A stretch of DNA of 64,000 bases, from NCBI RefSeq assembly GCF_020164455.1, contig NZ_JAIQWW010000021.1:1-64000 (forward strand), read 5' to 3'. Below the pieces are notes generated by a model, which worked only from the letters and a program-made list of their open reading frames with translations, had not been told where the DNA came from and ran no database searches. The translations under genes and the position numbers were made by a program. Numbering within the stretch: the stretch's first letter is position 1; each line of letters opens with the position of its first letter. Origin of the DNA: Phyllobacterium chamaecytisi. Lineage in GTDB: Bacteria; Pseudomonadota; Alphaproteobacteria; Rhizobiales; Rhizobiaceae. Shown here one piece after another: positions 27,658-36,903 of the stretch.

Positions 27658-29112
27658 ATGGGTAAGGTTACAGGTTTTCTCGAGATCGACCGGCAGGTCG
27701 GCAAGTATCAGCCCGCGTCGGATCGTATACGGCACTTCAGGGAATTCACCATTCCCATGTCGGACGGCGAGGTCAAAAAGCAGGCTGCACGCTGCATGGA
27801 TTGCGGAATTCCGTTTTGCCATGGCCCGACGGGCTGCCCGATCCACAACCAGATTCCTGACTGGAATGATCTCGTTTACAACGACAATTGGGATGAGGCG
27901 ATCAGAAACCTGCATTCCACCAACAATTTCCCGGAATTTACCGGAAGAATCTGTCCGGCGCCGTGTGAGGAGGCCTGCACGCTCAACCTTGAAGATGTGC
28001 CGGTCTCGATCAAGACGATAGAACAGGCGATCGCCGACAAGGCCTATGAAAAGGGCTTTATCATTCCGCAGCCGGCTGTTTCGAAGACCGGAAGGACCGT
28101 CGCGGTTATCGGTTCGGGGCCGGCTGGGTTAGCGGCGGCGCAGCAGCTTGGGCGGGCAGGACACGAGGTTCATGTCTATGAACGCGAGAGCCGGCCGGGC
28201 GGTTTGCTTCGCTACGGGATCCCTGATTTCAAGATGGAGAAGCACTTCATCGATCGCCGTGTCACCCAGATGGAGGGCGAAGGCGTTACGTTCTTCTGCG
28301 GGGTCAATGTCGGAATAGACAAGCCAATTCAAGAGCTTATAGACACCTATGACGCGGTGCTCTATTGCGGCGGAGCGGAAACACCGCGTCCTGCGGGTAT
28401 CCCTGGCGGCGAGTTCGAAGGCGTTCATGACGCCATGCATTATCTCGTCCAGCAGAACCGCCGCATTGGCCGCGAGAACATTGAATCTGTCGCCTGGCCG
28501 AGCGACCCGATCGTTGCCTCCGGAAAGCACGTGGTGGTTGTCGGCGGTGGCGATACGGCATCCGACTGCGTCGGCACAGCGTTCCGTCAGGGTGCGGTGA
28601 AGGTCACGCAGCTCGACATTCGTCCACAGCCTCCGGAGAAGGAAGACAAGCTCAGCGTCTGGCCGTATTGGGCGACAAAGATGCGCACATCTTCCTCTCA
28701 GGCCGAAGGCGCCGACCGCGAATTCCAGGTGGCAACGCTTGAATTCATCGGCGAAAATGGCACGTTAACCCACGTCAAGTGCTGCGAAGTCGACGAAGCG
28801 CGCAAGCCGATCGCCGGCACAGACTTTTTCATCAAGGCCGACCTGGCGTTCATCGCCATCGGTTTTTCCGGTCCGTTCGAGGATGGGATCGTCAAGGAGC
28901 TGGCAGGTTCGCTCGACATGCGAGCCGATCGCCGTGGTAACCGTTCGGTTGCAGCGGATGACAAGAATTACCGCACCAGCGTCGACAAGCTCTACACGGC
29001 TGGCGACGTGCGTCGCGGGCAATCACTGGTGGTCTGGGCGATCCGCGAGGGCCGTCAGGCGGCGCAATCCATTGATGCGGCATTGATGGGCGCTTCGGTG
29101 CTGCCGCGATAA
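27658..29112 (+). CDS. gltD: Glutamate synthase (NADPH) small subunit
   Basis: A 484-residue beta subunit that takes electrons from NADPH and passes them to GltB. The N-terminal part has two Cys clusters for [4Fe-4S] centres (CMDCGIPFCHGPTGCP and CPAPCEEAC, about residues 47-110). It is followed by the FAD motif VIGSGPAGLAAAQQL (about 150) and the NADPH motif VVVGGGDTASDCVG (about 290). The start MGKVTGFLEIDRQ is the usual one; a longer frame overlaps the gltB end and is rejected. Last gene of the gltBD operon. Confidence 0.96.
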   Translation: MGKVTGFLEIDRQVGKYQPASDRIRHFREFTIPMSDGEVKKQAARCMDCGIPFCHGPTGCPIHNQIPDWNDLVYNDNWDEAIRNLHSTNNFPEFTGRICPAPCEEACTLNLEDVPVSIKTIEQAIADKAYEKGFIIPQPAVSKTGRTVAVIGSGPAGLAAAQQLGRAGHEVHVYERESRPGGLLRYGIPDFKMEKHFIDRRVTQMEGEGVTFFCGVNVGIDKPIQELIDTYDAVLYCGGAETPRPAGIPGGEFEGVHDAMHYLVQQNRRIGRENIESVAWPSDPIVASGKHVVVVGGGDTASDCVGTAFRQGAVKVTQLDIRPQPPEKEDKLSVWPYWATKMRTSSSQAEGADREFQVATLEFIGENGTLTHVKCCEVDEARKPIAGTDFFIKADLAFIAIGFSGPFEDGIVKELAGSLDMRADRRGNRSVAADDKNYRTSVDKLYTAGDVRRGQSLVVWAIREGRQAAQSIDAALMGASVLPR

Positions 29113-29116
29113 GAGT

Positions 29117-29156
29117 TTTCAACCCGGAACAACGAAAATTCACGTTCCGGTTGAAA
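29117..29156 (+). terminator. Hairpin after gltD, terminator candidate
   Basis: Stem arms TTTCAACCCGGAAC and GTTCCGGTTGAAA pair with one bulge, four bases after the gltD stop. There is no long T run, so it may protect the 3' end more than stop the polymerase. Confidence 0.45.
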
Positions 29157-29282
29157 TTCTTGCGCCAGATTCGATGATTCTTGCATCAGTTTCGACGATT
29201 CATGCGTAGGAATCGCACCGTTCCACGCAAGAACTCTGCAGGAAACGATGGGCACTGTCGAACTCGTCGCACGAGGCTCTAA

Positions 29283-30530
29283 TCAACGTACGGCACCGGT
29301 GGTCGGAGTTGCATCCGGTTGCTTCGGCCAGGAAAAATCATTGACCCGACCCGGCTGACTTTCCGGTGCTACTCCATCAATGACCAGCCGGTCTCGCGCG
29401 GATTTTTCCGGCACTGGCGCACGCGGCGCGGCGCCGAGAAGTTCGGTGCCGCCATCGAGTTCGGGATCGTTAAGGCTGATCGGGGCAAGCCGGTCGACCT
29501 TCACAGGAGCCTGCGGCGTCCCTGGAAGCGCCTGCACCGGTGCACCCGGTTTGATTGCAGCGATGTTGGGTGAGGTTGCATTGCCCAGCATCTGCCGCAA
29601 GGGCTTCTCCACGTAGAAAGCGAGCTTGCGTTTGCCGGCGGGCGTCAGGCCGATACCGTCATTATTGCGCAGCCGCGCCGTCTGGCCGGACATGTCAAAA
29701 CCCGACAGGGTGAAACTGCCGCTCTGGTCAACGAATCCGTCCCAGACATCGACAAATGTGCCATCGGCCTTCTCGGCCGCATTGCGATAGATTTCGTTGA
29801 AGGCCAGCACATCATTGGTCATGCTCTTGGTCTTGTAGGAGGGTTGGCCGACCCACACGACCGGACGGCCTGTCTTCTTGACGGCTTCGAGAAAGGCGTT
29901 GATCCTCGCCTGATATTCCTTGTCCCACTCATCGCTCAACAGGGTCTGGCCGTCGGCAAATTGCTGGCGATCATTTGCACCCGCCATCATGATAACGACC
30001 GAGGGCTTCTCCGCTTCGATCATTGCGCCGATCGTCGCCGGCCAATCGCGATGATCATCGCGGACAAAGCCAGAGGAACCATCGCTTTTATCAACGACGC
30101 GAACGCCGGGCGAATCGATGAATGCTTCATCGAGACCCTCCGCAAGGCCCTTTGCCATGAAGTCGCCGACAATGAGGACTGTCTTGGCGTCCGGCAATTT
30201 CTCCGGGATACCGGCTTCTTTCACTGTGGTGCTCGGCCGGGCAGAGGCTTGCGGGGCCGCGGAACGCGGGCGTGCGCGCTTGATCGGGCGGTTCCGGGCG
30301 GGCGGGCGAACCCTCCTGCCGTTGCCATCTTCAATGAGCCGGTCCGTATTTTCGCGATATATCTGGCGCGGTCCGAACAGCATGTCGAGGATTGTGCGGG
30401 CAGAGGCGGTTTCGGTGAAGACGAGGGTGGCCGCAAGGGCGAGAACCAATGAAAGCAACAGGGGTGCGCGGCGGATCGGCCTAAAACGCTCCCCTCTGTC
30501 CTGCCGGACACCGAATTGATTGCAATCCAT
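29283..30530 (-). CDS. DUF459 (SGNH hydrolase-type) envelope protein
   Basis: A 415-residue protein with an N-terminal membrane anchor or signal peptide (PLLLSLVLALAATLVFTETA, about 24-43), a Pro/Arg-rich linker to about residue 105, and an SGNH-like domain. Family blocks visible are VLIVGDFMAKGLAEGL (block I, with Asp where SGNH enzymes have Ser-x-x-x nearby), SVVIMMAGANDRQ (block III, Asn) and DGIGLTPAGKRKLA (block V region, with Thr instead of the usual His). It probably acts on cell-wall or surface glycan acyl groups or is an inactive relative. It is followed on the same strand by no gene; the transglycosylase gene upstream is separated by a repeat-containing 240-base gap. Confidence 0.75.
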   Translation of the reverse strand: MDCNQFGVRQDRGERFRPIRRAPLLLSLVLALAATLVFTETASARTILDMLFGPRQIYRENTDRLIEDGNGRRVRPPARNRPIKRARPRSAAPQASARPSTTVKEAGIPEKLPDAKTVLIVGDFMAKGLAEGLDEAFIDSPGVRVVDKSDGSSGFVRDDHRDWPATIGAMIEAEKPSVVIMMAGANDRQQFADGQTLLSDEWDKEYQARINAFLEAVKKTGRPVVWVGQPSYKTKSMTNDVLAFNEIYRNAAEKADGTFVDVWDGFVDQSGSFTLSGFDMSGQTARLRNNDGIGLTPAGKRKLAFYVEKPLRQMLGNATSPNIAAIKPGAPVQALPGTPQAPVKVDRLAPISLNDPELDGGTELLGAAPRAPVPEKSARDRLVIDGVAPESQPGRVNDFSWPKQPDATPTTGAVR

Positions 30531-30576
30531 AAGTCTATCCTGCGGCCTTCGAGATTTGCACCGACCACGCCGGAGC

Positions 30577-30757
30577 TTATCTCCCTCCTTGTGGGGGAGA
30601 AAGGATTTTCTTGGATTTAGCCTCTTTGCTAAATCCTTAGAAAATCCAAGAGAGGGGATAATGTTCTGAGTTAAAAATCCCCTCTCTTGCGATTTCTAGC
30701 ACTTAGCAAGGGCTAAGATGCTGAAATCGCTTTCTCTCCCACAAGGGGAGAGATAAT
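30577..30757 (-). repeat. 181-bp palindromic mosaic repeat, copy B
   Basis: Reverse-oriented near-copy of 8391-8571 and of the same length. The outer halves are almost identical; the centre between TTATCCCC and GGGGAT differs between copies. It separates the DUF459 and transglycosylase genes. Confidence 0.85.
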
Positions 30758-30772
30758 CTGCACGCGCTGTTG

Positions 30773-31999
30773 CTACTTCTTCCTTATCACCGTCAGCACT
30801 TCCATGCTCGGGTGGCCGTCGGGATCCAGGCCCATCTGCTTCTGGAACGCCTGGATCGCATTGCGCGAGCCGTCACCGATCTTGCCGTCGACCTTTCCGT
30901 CATAATAGCCGAGTTCGCGCAGATGGTTTTGCAATTCTTCGCGCTCCTTCATGGTAATGGGCGTGAAGGGACGATTCCATTCTTGACGCAACCCCGAAGA
31001 GCCACCGATCTGATCGGCCAGAAGGCCGACACCAAGCGCATATTTATCTGCGTTGTTGTAGTTCTTCAGAACGTAGAAATTGCGTGTCATCAGGAACGCA
31101 GGGCCTCCGCGCCCATCCGGCACCTTCAACGTTGCCTTTTCGCCACCACGCGGAAAGGCCTTGCCGTTGGCGCGAACGACACCAATGCTTTGCCATTCCG
31201 CAATGGTGCGTGAACCGGCCGGGAATTTGCGGCCAGCCGGCAGAACAACTTCATAACCCCACGTCTGACCTGGCTGCCAGCCATTCTTGTGCAAGAGATT
31301 GGCGGCGGTGGCCAAGGCGTCAGGCACAGAGTTCCAGATGTCGCGCTTGCCATTACCATCCATATCGACGGCATAAGCCAGATAGCTTGTCGGAATGAAC
31401 TGGGTGTGCCCGAGCGCGCCCGCCCATGAACCGGTCAGATGGCTGCGATCGATATCGCCTTTCTGCAGGATCTTCATCGCGGCGATCAACTGCGTACGGG
31501 CATATTTGGCCCGGCGCGGATCGGCATAGGCAAGGGTGGCGAGCGAGCGGACGGCGTCCCGCATCACATCGTCGCGCTTCATGATCTCGCCGAAATTGGT
31601 TTCCATCGACCAGATCGCAAGAAGGATATTGCGATCGACGCCAAACGACTTTTCGATAGCGCCGAGCCAGCGGCTGTATTTGCGCGACATCTCGCGACCG
31701 GTCGCGATGGATTGTTCGTTGACGCGATTGTCGAGATAGCCCCACACAGGCTCGGTGAATTCCGGTTGGGACTGGGCTTTCTGCAGGACTTCCGGATCGA
31801 TTTCGGTGACGCCGGCAAAGGCACGGTTAAACGTGGACGCCGAAACGCCGCTGTTCAGTGCAGTGCCGCGGAAATCCGCGATCCAGCTCTGGAACTTTGC
31901 ATCGGCAGCCGCATTATTGATCGCACCTGCAAAAGCGATGCCTGCTGCGGCGGCAACGATCAGCGCGTTTTTCGAAAACGTTGCTAAACCTCCAATCAT
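30773..31999 (-). CDS. Lytic murein transglycosylase (MltB family) with peptidoglycan-binding domain
   Basis: A 408-residue periplasmic enzyme that cleaves the MurNAc-GlcNAc bond of peptidoglycan to 1,6-anhydro ends. After a hydrophobic signal region (ALIVAAAAGIAFAGAINNAA) the SLT_2 domain shows the catalytic Glu in LAIWSMETNFGE (about residue 128) and GALGHTQFIPTSYLAYAVD. The C-terminus has a PG_binding_1 domain (LQNHLRELGYYDGKVDGKIG, about 345-400). The ATG at 31999 has GAGG six to seven bases before it; in-frame ATGs at 32020 and 32011 are alternatives. It is divergent from galU. Confidence 0.9.
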   Translation of the reverse strand: MIGGLATFSKNALIVAAAAGIAFAGAINNAAADAKFQSWIADFRGTALNSGVSASTFNRAFAGVTEIDPEVLQKAQSQPEFTEPVWGYLDNRVNEQSIATGREMSRKYSRWLGAIEKSFGVDRNILLAIWSMETNFGEIMKRDDVMRDAVRSLATLAYADPRRAKYARTQLIAAMKILQKGDIDRSHLTGSWAGALGHTQFIPTSYLAYAVDMDGNGKRDIWNSVPDALATAANLLHKNGWQPGQTWGYEVVLPAGRKFPAGSRTIAEWQSIGVVRANGKAFPRGGEKATLKVPDGRGGPAFLMTRNFYVLKNYNNADKYALGVGLLADQIGGSSGLRQEWNRPFTPITMKEREELQNHLRELGYYDGKVDGKIGDGSRNAIQAFQKQMGLDPDGHPSMEVLTVIRKK

Positions 32000-32214
32000 G
32001 TCTTTCCTCATTTCCGTCATTTTGGGTCAAAGGATAAATTACGCACGTCAAAGTTAGGAATTGGTTTACCATGCATGGGCAAACGCACCGCCATTGCCTA
32101 CATTAACACCGGCAACGATTATTTATTTTACAGACCTGTGCATTTTGGGTCTTTGGGACAAAAAAGTCTATCGAGGAAATTCCCGCAATATCAATCGTAA
32201 TCAGTAACGAGGTA

Positions 32215-33120
32215 ATGATGTCCGAAGCCAAGAAGATACGTAAGGCCGTCTTTCCAGTTGCGGGCTTTGGCACCCGTGTTCTTCCAGCAACAAAATCCAT
32301 TCCGAAAGAAATGCTGACGGTCGTCGACAAGCCGGTCATTCAGTATGTGGTGGACGAAGCACGTGAGGCCGGTATCGAGCATTTCATTTTCGTAACCGGC
32401 CGCAACAAGGCGGTCATCGAAGATTATTTCGATGTTCAGTACGAGCTCTATCAAACCCTGTCGGAACGCGGCAAGACCGCTCTGCTGGATGAGTTGCAGG
32501 GAATCCAGCCTGGTCCCGGAACGACGAGTTTTACCCGCCAGCAGGTGCCGATGGGTCTCGGCCACGCGGTCTGGTGCGCGCGTGACATTGTCGGTGACGA
32601 ACCTTTCGCGCTGCTTTTGCCGGACATGATCATGCAGCCGGAAAAAAATGGCTGTCTCGCGGATATGGTGGAGCTCTATAATCAATCGGGCGGCAATATC
32701 GTCGCGGTGCAGGAATGCGATCCGGCAGAGACGCACAAATATGGCATCGTTGGTCAGGGCAAACCTGTCGGCAACGGCTTTGAGCTGACTCAGATGGTGG
32801 AAAAGCCCGCCAAAGGCACAGCTCCCTCCAATCTCTATATCAATGGCCGCTATATCCTGCAGCCGGAGATTTTCAGCATCCTCGAAAATCAGGAACGCGG
32901 CGCCGGCAATGAAATCCAGCTGACCGACGCCATGCTGAAGCTGACCAAAGAGCAGGATTTCTTCGGCTATCATTTCAAAGGCCGCACTTATGATACCGGC
33001 TCCAAGGAAGGCTTTGTCGAGGCCAACGTCGCATTTGCACTGTGGCGGGAGGATATCCGCAATGGTGTCATCGACAATATCGGCAATATGCTGAAGACGA
33101 TCCAGCCAAAGAAGGGCTGA
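32215..33120 (+). CDS. galU: UTP-glucose-1-phosphate uridylyltransferase
   Basis: A 301-residue nucleotidyltransferase making UDP-glucose for surface polysaccharides, cyclic glucans and lipopolysaccharide. The signature [20 protein letters not shown] (residues 14-33) binds the nucleotide; [20 protein letters not shown] and [13 protein letters not shown] (sugar-phosphate site) follow. Two adjacent ATGs (32215, 32218) share a GAGG ribosome site. The length is normal for the family. It appears monocistronic; a hairpin follows. Confidence 0.95.
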   Translation: MMSEAKKIRKAVFPVAGFGTRVLPATKSIPKEMLTVVDKPVIQYVVDEAREAGIEHFIFVTGRNKAVIEDYFDVQYELYQTLSERGKTALLDELQGIQPGPGTTSFTRQQVPMGLGHAVWCARDIVGDEPFALLLPDMIMQPEKNGCLADMVELYNQSGGNIVAVQECDPAETHKYGIVGQGKPVGNGFELTQMVEKPAKGTAPSNLYINGRYILQPEIFSILENQERGAGNEIQLTDAMLKLTKEQDFFGYHFKGRTYDTGSKEGFVEANVAFALWREDIRNGVIDNIGNMLKTIQPKKG

Positions 33121-33130
33121 TCGAGGCCCG

Positions 33131-33159
33131 AGGGGAGGGATATCAAATATCGCTCCCCT
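33131..33159 (+). terminator. Hairpin after galU
   Basis: A stem AGGGGAG/CTCCCCT with an inner ATAT/ATAT pair lies ten bases after the stop. It lacks a T run. Confidence 0.45.
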
Positions 33160-33229
33160 GACGGCTTGCTGAGGCGCCTACCCGCGTCTATTCTGCACAG
33201 CGCATCGTATTGCAAGGGCTTGGGGGAGC

Positions 33230-34789
33230 ATGGCAATGAATGGGGCAGATGCGCTTTGCGACACACTTCTGGCCAATGATGTAAGGGTGTGTTTCGCCAA
33301 TCCTGGCACGTCGGAAATGCATTTCGTCGCTGCGCTCGATCGCAAGCCCGAGATGCGTTGTGTACTTGGCCTGTTCGAGGGTGTGGTCACGGGGGCGGCC
33401 GATGGCTACGCCCGAATGACTGGCCGTCCTGCCGCAACATTGCTCCACACCGGACCAGGTCTGGCGAACGGACTTGCCAATCTCCACAACGCCCGCCGCG
33501 CCCGTGTACCGATGATAAATGTCGTGGGCGATCATGCCTCCTATCATCTTCCATTCGATGCACCGCTCACCACGGACATCGACGGCCTGGCGGCGCCAAT
33601 GTCAAACTGGGTTTATCGCATCAGTGGTCCAGCCGATGTTGGTCCTGCGACCGAGGCAGCCTACCGCGCCTCGCTCGTGCCACCAGGCATTGCAACGTTG
33701 ATCCTGCCCGCCGATGCCGCGTGGGGTGACGCTGAAGCTGTGCCACGGAACAAGGTCGTGCTTCCGGCCCTGTCTGGCGTTCCGACTGACAGGGTGCGGG
33801 GAATTGCGGATGCCATCCGAAGTGCACCCGGCCGAGTCGGGATTCTGGTCGGCGGTACCGCTGCACAGCCCGACGCCCTCGAGATTGCCGGGCAGATCGC
33901 TGCGGCGAGAAATGTTCGCCTTTTCGGGGAGGTTGGCATCGCGCGAATGGCGCGCGGCGCCGGCCGTGTCGCTCCGACCCGTATCCCTTATCCGATCGAT
34001 GCAGCAATCGAAACTCTGAGCGATATTGAGGTGCTGATCCTTGTTGGAGCCGTGGAACCGGTGGCCTTTTTCGCCTATCCCGGCAAGCCCAGCCGCCTTG
34101 TACACAACGATTGCCAAGTTCTTGCTCTGGCGAAGCACGGTGAGGATTTAGAAGGCGCGCTGGAAGCTCTTCGTGATGAACTGGGCGTGAAACGGACGCA
34201 GTCACCGCTGCGGTCAAGCGCGATGCCGGACGAGTCCGTTCCAAACGGACAACTGACCGACGATGCAATCGCTGTGATGGTGGCGCGAAAGCTGCCCGAG
34301 AATGCGATCGTTTGTGATGAAGCAATCACGTCTGCACGGCGTTTGTTTGCGCTGTCTGAATTTGCGGCGCCGCATGATTTCCTCATGACGACAGGCGGGG
34401 CGATTGGCAACGGTATTCCCATGGCGACTGGCGCCGCAATAGCGTGTCCGGACAGGAAGGTCTTCAACCTGCAGGCGGATGGAAGCGCCATGTACACCTT
34501 GCAGGGACTTTGGACACAGGCCCGTGAAAATCTTGACGTCGTCACGATCATTTTTTCCAATCGCACATATGCCGTCCTGCATATGGAAATGCAGAAGGTG
34601 GGAGTTGCAAAAATTGAGGAGAATGCGCGGCGGATGCTTGATCTCGATCAACCGTCGCTGGATTGGGTATCGATCGCAAAAGGGATGGGGGTAGAGGCCG
34701 CTCGCGTCGATACCTGCGAACAGTTTGACGACCTTCTGGATGGCGTCTTGAAGCGCCGCGGCCCGTTTCTCATCGAAGCCGTTATCTAG
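33230..34789 (+). CDS. Thiamine-diphosphate enzyme, acetolactate-synthase-like
   Basis: A 519-residue ThDP enzyme with the three usual domains: PYR (catalytic Glu in LGLFEGVVTGAADGYARMTG, about residue 50), a central domain around 190-330, and PP (cofactor motif beginning QADGSAMYTLQGLWTQ; the first G of the usual GDG is replaced by A, reading ADG, with N in SNRTYAVLHMEM). It is shorter than AHAS (about 560-590) and no small regulatory subunit is nearby, so biosynthetic acetolactate synthase is unlikely. It resembles the IlvB-like/benzoylformate decarboxylase-like group whose substrates are mostly unknown. The ATG at 33230 follows GGGGGAG. Confidence 0.8.
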   Translation: MAMNGADALCDTLLANDVRVCFANPGTSEMHFVAALDRKPEMRCVLGLFEGVVTGAADGYARMTGRPAATLLHTGPGLANGLANLHNARRARVPMINVVGDHASYHLPFDAPLTTDIDGLAAPMSNWVYRISGPADVGPATEAAYRASLVPPGIATLILPADAAWGDAEAVPRNKVVLPALSGVPTDRVRGIADAIRSAPGRVGILVGGTAAQPDALEIAGQIAAARNVRLFGEVGIARMARGAGRVAPTRIPYPIDAAIETLSDIEVLILVGAVEPVAFFAYPGKPSRLVHNDCQVLALAKHGEDLEGALEALRDELGVKRTQSPLRSSAMPDESVPNGQLTDDAIAVMVARKLPENAIVCDEAITSARRLFALSEFAAPHDFLMTTGGAIGNGIPMATGAAIACPDRKVFNLQADGSAMYTLQGLWTQARENLDVVTIIFSNRTYAVLHMEMQKVGVAKIEENARRMLDLDQPSLDWVSIAKGMGVEAARVDTCEQFDDLLDGVLKRRGPFLIEAVI

Positions 34790-34840
34790 AGCAGATTTTG
34801 TCTATTCAGTGGTCCCAATAAACTCTTGGACAGTTTCCCC

Positions 34841-34967
34841 TGTGCGTGGTTCGACAAGCTCACCATGAGGGAGGTGGGTTGATTGTTGGGAGCCAAGAGA
34901 CGCAACGTTGGCGACTATCGTCGCAATCCTCAACCTCCCTCATGGTGAGCTTGTCGAACCGCGCACA
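34841..34967. repeat. Long inverted repeat, 37-base arms
   Basis: Arms 34841-34877 and 34931-34967 match inverted at 35 of 37 positions (core TCGACAAGCTCACCATGAGG). The 53-base loop has no coding sense. It is a type of dispersed palindrome common in Rhizobiales and may also end the transcripts of the ThDP-enzyme gene and the convergent porin-like gene. Confidence 0.8.
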
Positions 34968-35004
34968 GCGCCTTCCTAAACTTAATTTCAAGAGCGGATC
35001 GATC

Positions 35005-36780
35005 CTACCGCTGCAGCGTCACACCCATGAAAATGCTGGTTTCATCGGTCTGGCGCGATTCAACTTCGCTGCGGGTGAATTCATGCCGGGCGCTGATATC
35101 AAAGCCGAAGAAACGATTGAACCAGTAGGTCGCGCCGATTTCAGCGCCAAAGCCCTTGTCCCAGCCCGATCCGTCCTTGTTGTCGCGCAGCGATGCAATC
35201 AGCGTTGCCTTGAGATCGAGATTGGCGCGCGCCTGCCGCTTGATGCCGACCGTGCCCTCGTAGAAAATCGAGCCGCTGTCGCCGGGTGCCGTGGCTCCTT
35301 CGACGCGGGTGAGCAGACCTATATCCACATCGGTTCCACGCTGCGGTGACCATTTGAGGGCGCCGTCGATGCTGAGCCCATCCACCGGCGAAAGCCGGTC
35401 GTCGTCTATGCCTTGGCGCAGGTAGCCAAGCGCGAACTCCCCCGCCAGCTTTTCGGCAAAATCGACCTCGACACCGCCGCGCAGGCCCGTGCGAACGCCG
35501 GAACGCTGGAAGCCATTCGAATCTTCCTTCTCGTCATACATCAACTTGCCGATTTCAACCTCGGCGAAAGGCTTGATGGCCGGAGACATTTCGAAGCCAC
35601 CCCGCAGTGCAATGCTGGCAAAGGTGTTGTTGCGGTCCTTCTGGCTGACGACGGAGCCATCGGAGAATTCCGCATTGCCATAGACGGTGCGATCGACATT
35701 GCCCTTCACATCCGCGAAGAATTTGCCGAATTCCTTGCGCACACCGAGACTGCCATCGAGCTCCTGGACGGCGGGCCGGTTCGACGTTCCGATAATGGTT
35801 GTCGGTGCGCTCGGGTCTTCCTGCCGGTACCGATAGCCCATCTCGCCCTCTACGGTGGTGCGTTCGCCAAGGTCGAGCTGCATCCCGCCGCGCAGGCCGA
35901 CATTCGGGGCGGAATACTCCTCGCCTGAAATCGTCCTGTCATAGGTGCCATCGAAATCGAGCCAGGCCGAGTGGCGCGCCCAATCCGTGGTGGCGCGGGC
36001 GCGCAGGCGCGTCTCCGACAAGAGTGCGGCGCTGCCGTCCGAGCTGCCATCGGCATTGGTGGTGGCGCGCAGTCCGGTGCTGATGGAGGGGCGGAGCGTC
36101 ACGATACCCGCCCTGATACCGAGCGGCGCGAAGGGCTCCGGATCTGGCCGGATGATGCGGCGTTCGAGCGCTGGTTCCGGAAGATTGTCGCGATCGGTGC
36201 GACTTGCGGGCGGGTTGGCTTCCCTGTTTTGCTCGATCGGGCCGTTATCGAATGTGTCGGCGCGTTCTTCGTCCAGCAGCGATCGCTCACCGGGACGCAA
36301 GCGGAGCGGGCGCGCGGCGGGTACAGGTGCGGTCTCGGCGCCGGGCAGGGCGGCAGAGTCCGGGTTCAGGCCGCCGCTATTGTCGGTGGGACCGGCGGGC
36401 GGCGAACCATCATCCAGCGGAACGCCCAGCAGGCCGAGATTGCCATTGTCATCATCAGGCGGCAGCGCACCCGGACTGACGGGCTCGTAGCGTCGTGACG
36501 GTATGCCGCTATCCGTTGGCGAAGGAGGGGCATTTGGTGGATTGGTCGTTGGCGAGCCGTTGGAATCATTGTTATTTTGCGCCTGAACCTGCACAGAATT
36601 GTCCTGCAGGGTGCCGCGTAGCGGCGTTGCTTGCTGGGCATGAGCCAGGGGGAGAAAAGCAAACACGCTGCTGCTGAGCAACGCTGCCATCAGGCAGACA
36701 TTGATTGCAGTCCTGAAGTCGCCGCCTGATGGCGGTGCTTCCAAGCGTGGTTGAGAAATGTGCGTCAATAGGTTTGCCAA
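35005..36780 (-). CDS. Outer-membrane beta-barrel protein with proline-rich linker
   Basis: A 591-residue protein with a signal sequence (MAALLSSSVFAFLPLAHAQ, residues 31-49) and then about 180 residues rich in Pro, Asn, Asp and Gly. The C-terminal 370 residues alternate in the way of transmembrane beta-strands (TVEGEMGYRYRQED, EFALGYLRQGIDDD) and end with the aromatic strand SIFMGVTLQR. The domain is of the BBP2/OMP_b-brl type. It is divergent from kdsD, 123 bases away. Transport or adhesion role unknown. Confidence 0.8.
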   Translation of the reverse strand: MANLLTHISQPRLEAPPSGGDFRTAINVCLMAALLSSSVFAFLPLAHAQQATPLRGTLQDNSVQVQAQNNNDSNGSPTTNPPNAPPSPTDSGIPSRRYEPVSPGALPPDDDNGNLGLLGVPLDDGSPPAGPTDNSGGLNPDSAALPGAETAPVPAARPLRLRPGERSLLDEERADTFDNGPIEQNREANPPASRTDRDNLPEPALERRIIRPDPEPFAPLGIRAGIVTLRPSISTGLRATTNADGSSDGSAALLSETRLRARATTDWARHSAWLDFDGTYDRTISGEEYSAPNVGLRGGMQLDLGERTTVEGEMGYRYRQEDPSAPTTIIGTSNRPAVQELDGSLGVRKEFGKFFADVKGNVDRTVYGNAEFSDGSVVSQKDRNNTFASIALRGGFEMSPAIKPFAEVEIGKLMYDEKEDSNGFQRSGVRTGLRGGVEVDFAEKLAGEFALGYLRQGIDDDRLSPVDGLSIDGALKWSPQRGTDVDIGLLTRVEGATAPGDSGSIFYEGTVGIKRQARANLDLKATLIASLRDNKDGSGWDKGFGAEIGATYWFNRFFGFDISARHEFTRSEVESRQTDETSIFMGVTLQR

Positions 36781-36903
36781 CGGGTTCGAACGTTAAGGAT
36801 GGTAAAGAGCCATGGTTAACGACTGGCTAACTGATGCAGCTGTATGGTGCTGCGGCGAACAAATATTGGACAGCGGCGAGCAGAGGCGCTAACGGTTGCG
36901 GCC

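Noticed and set aside
29160-29220. Tandem imperfect copies of TTCGATGATTC after gltD
   Set aside because: Only two degenerate copies; no CRISPR-like regularity and no sign of function.
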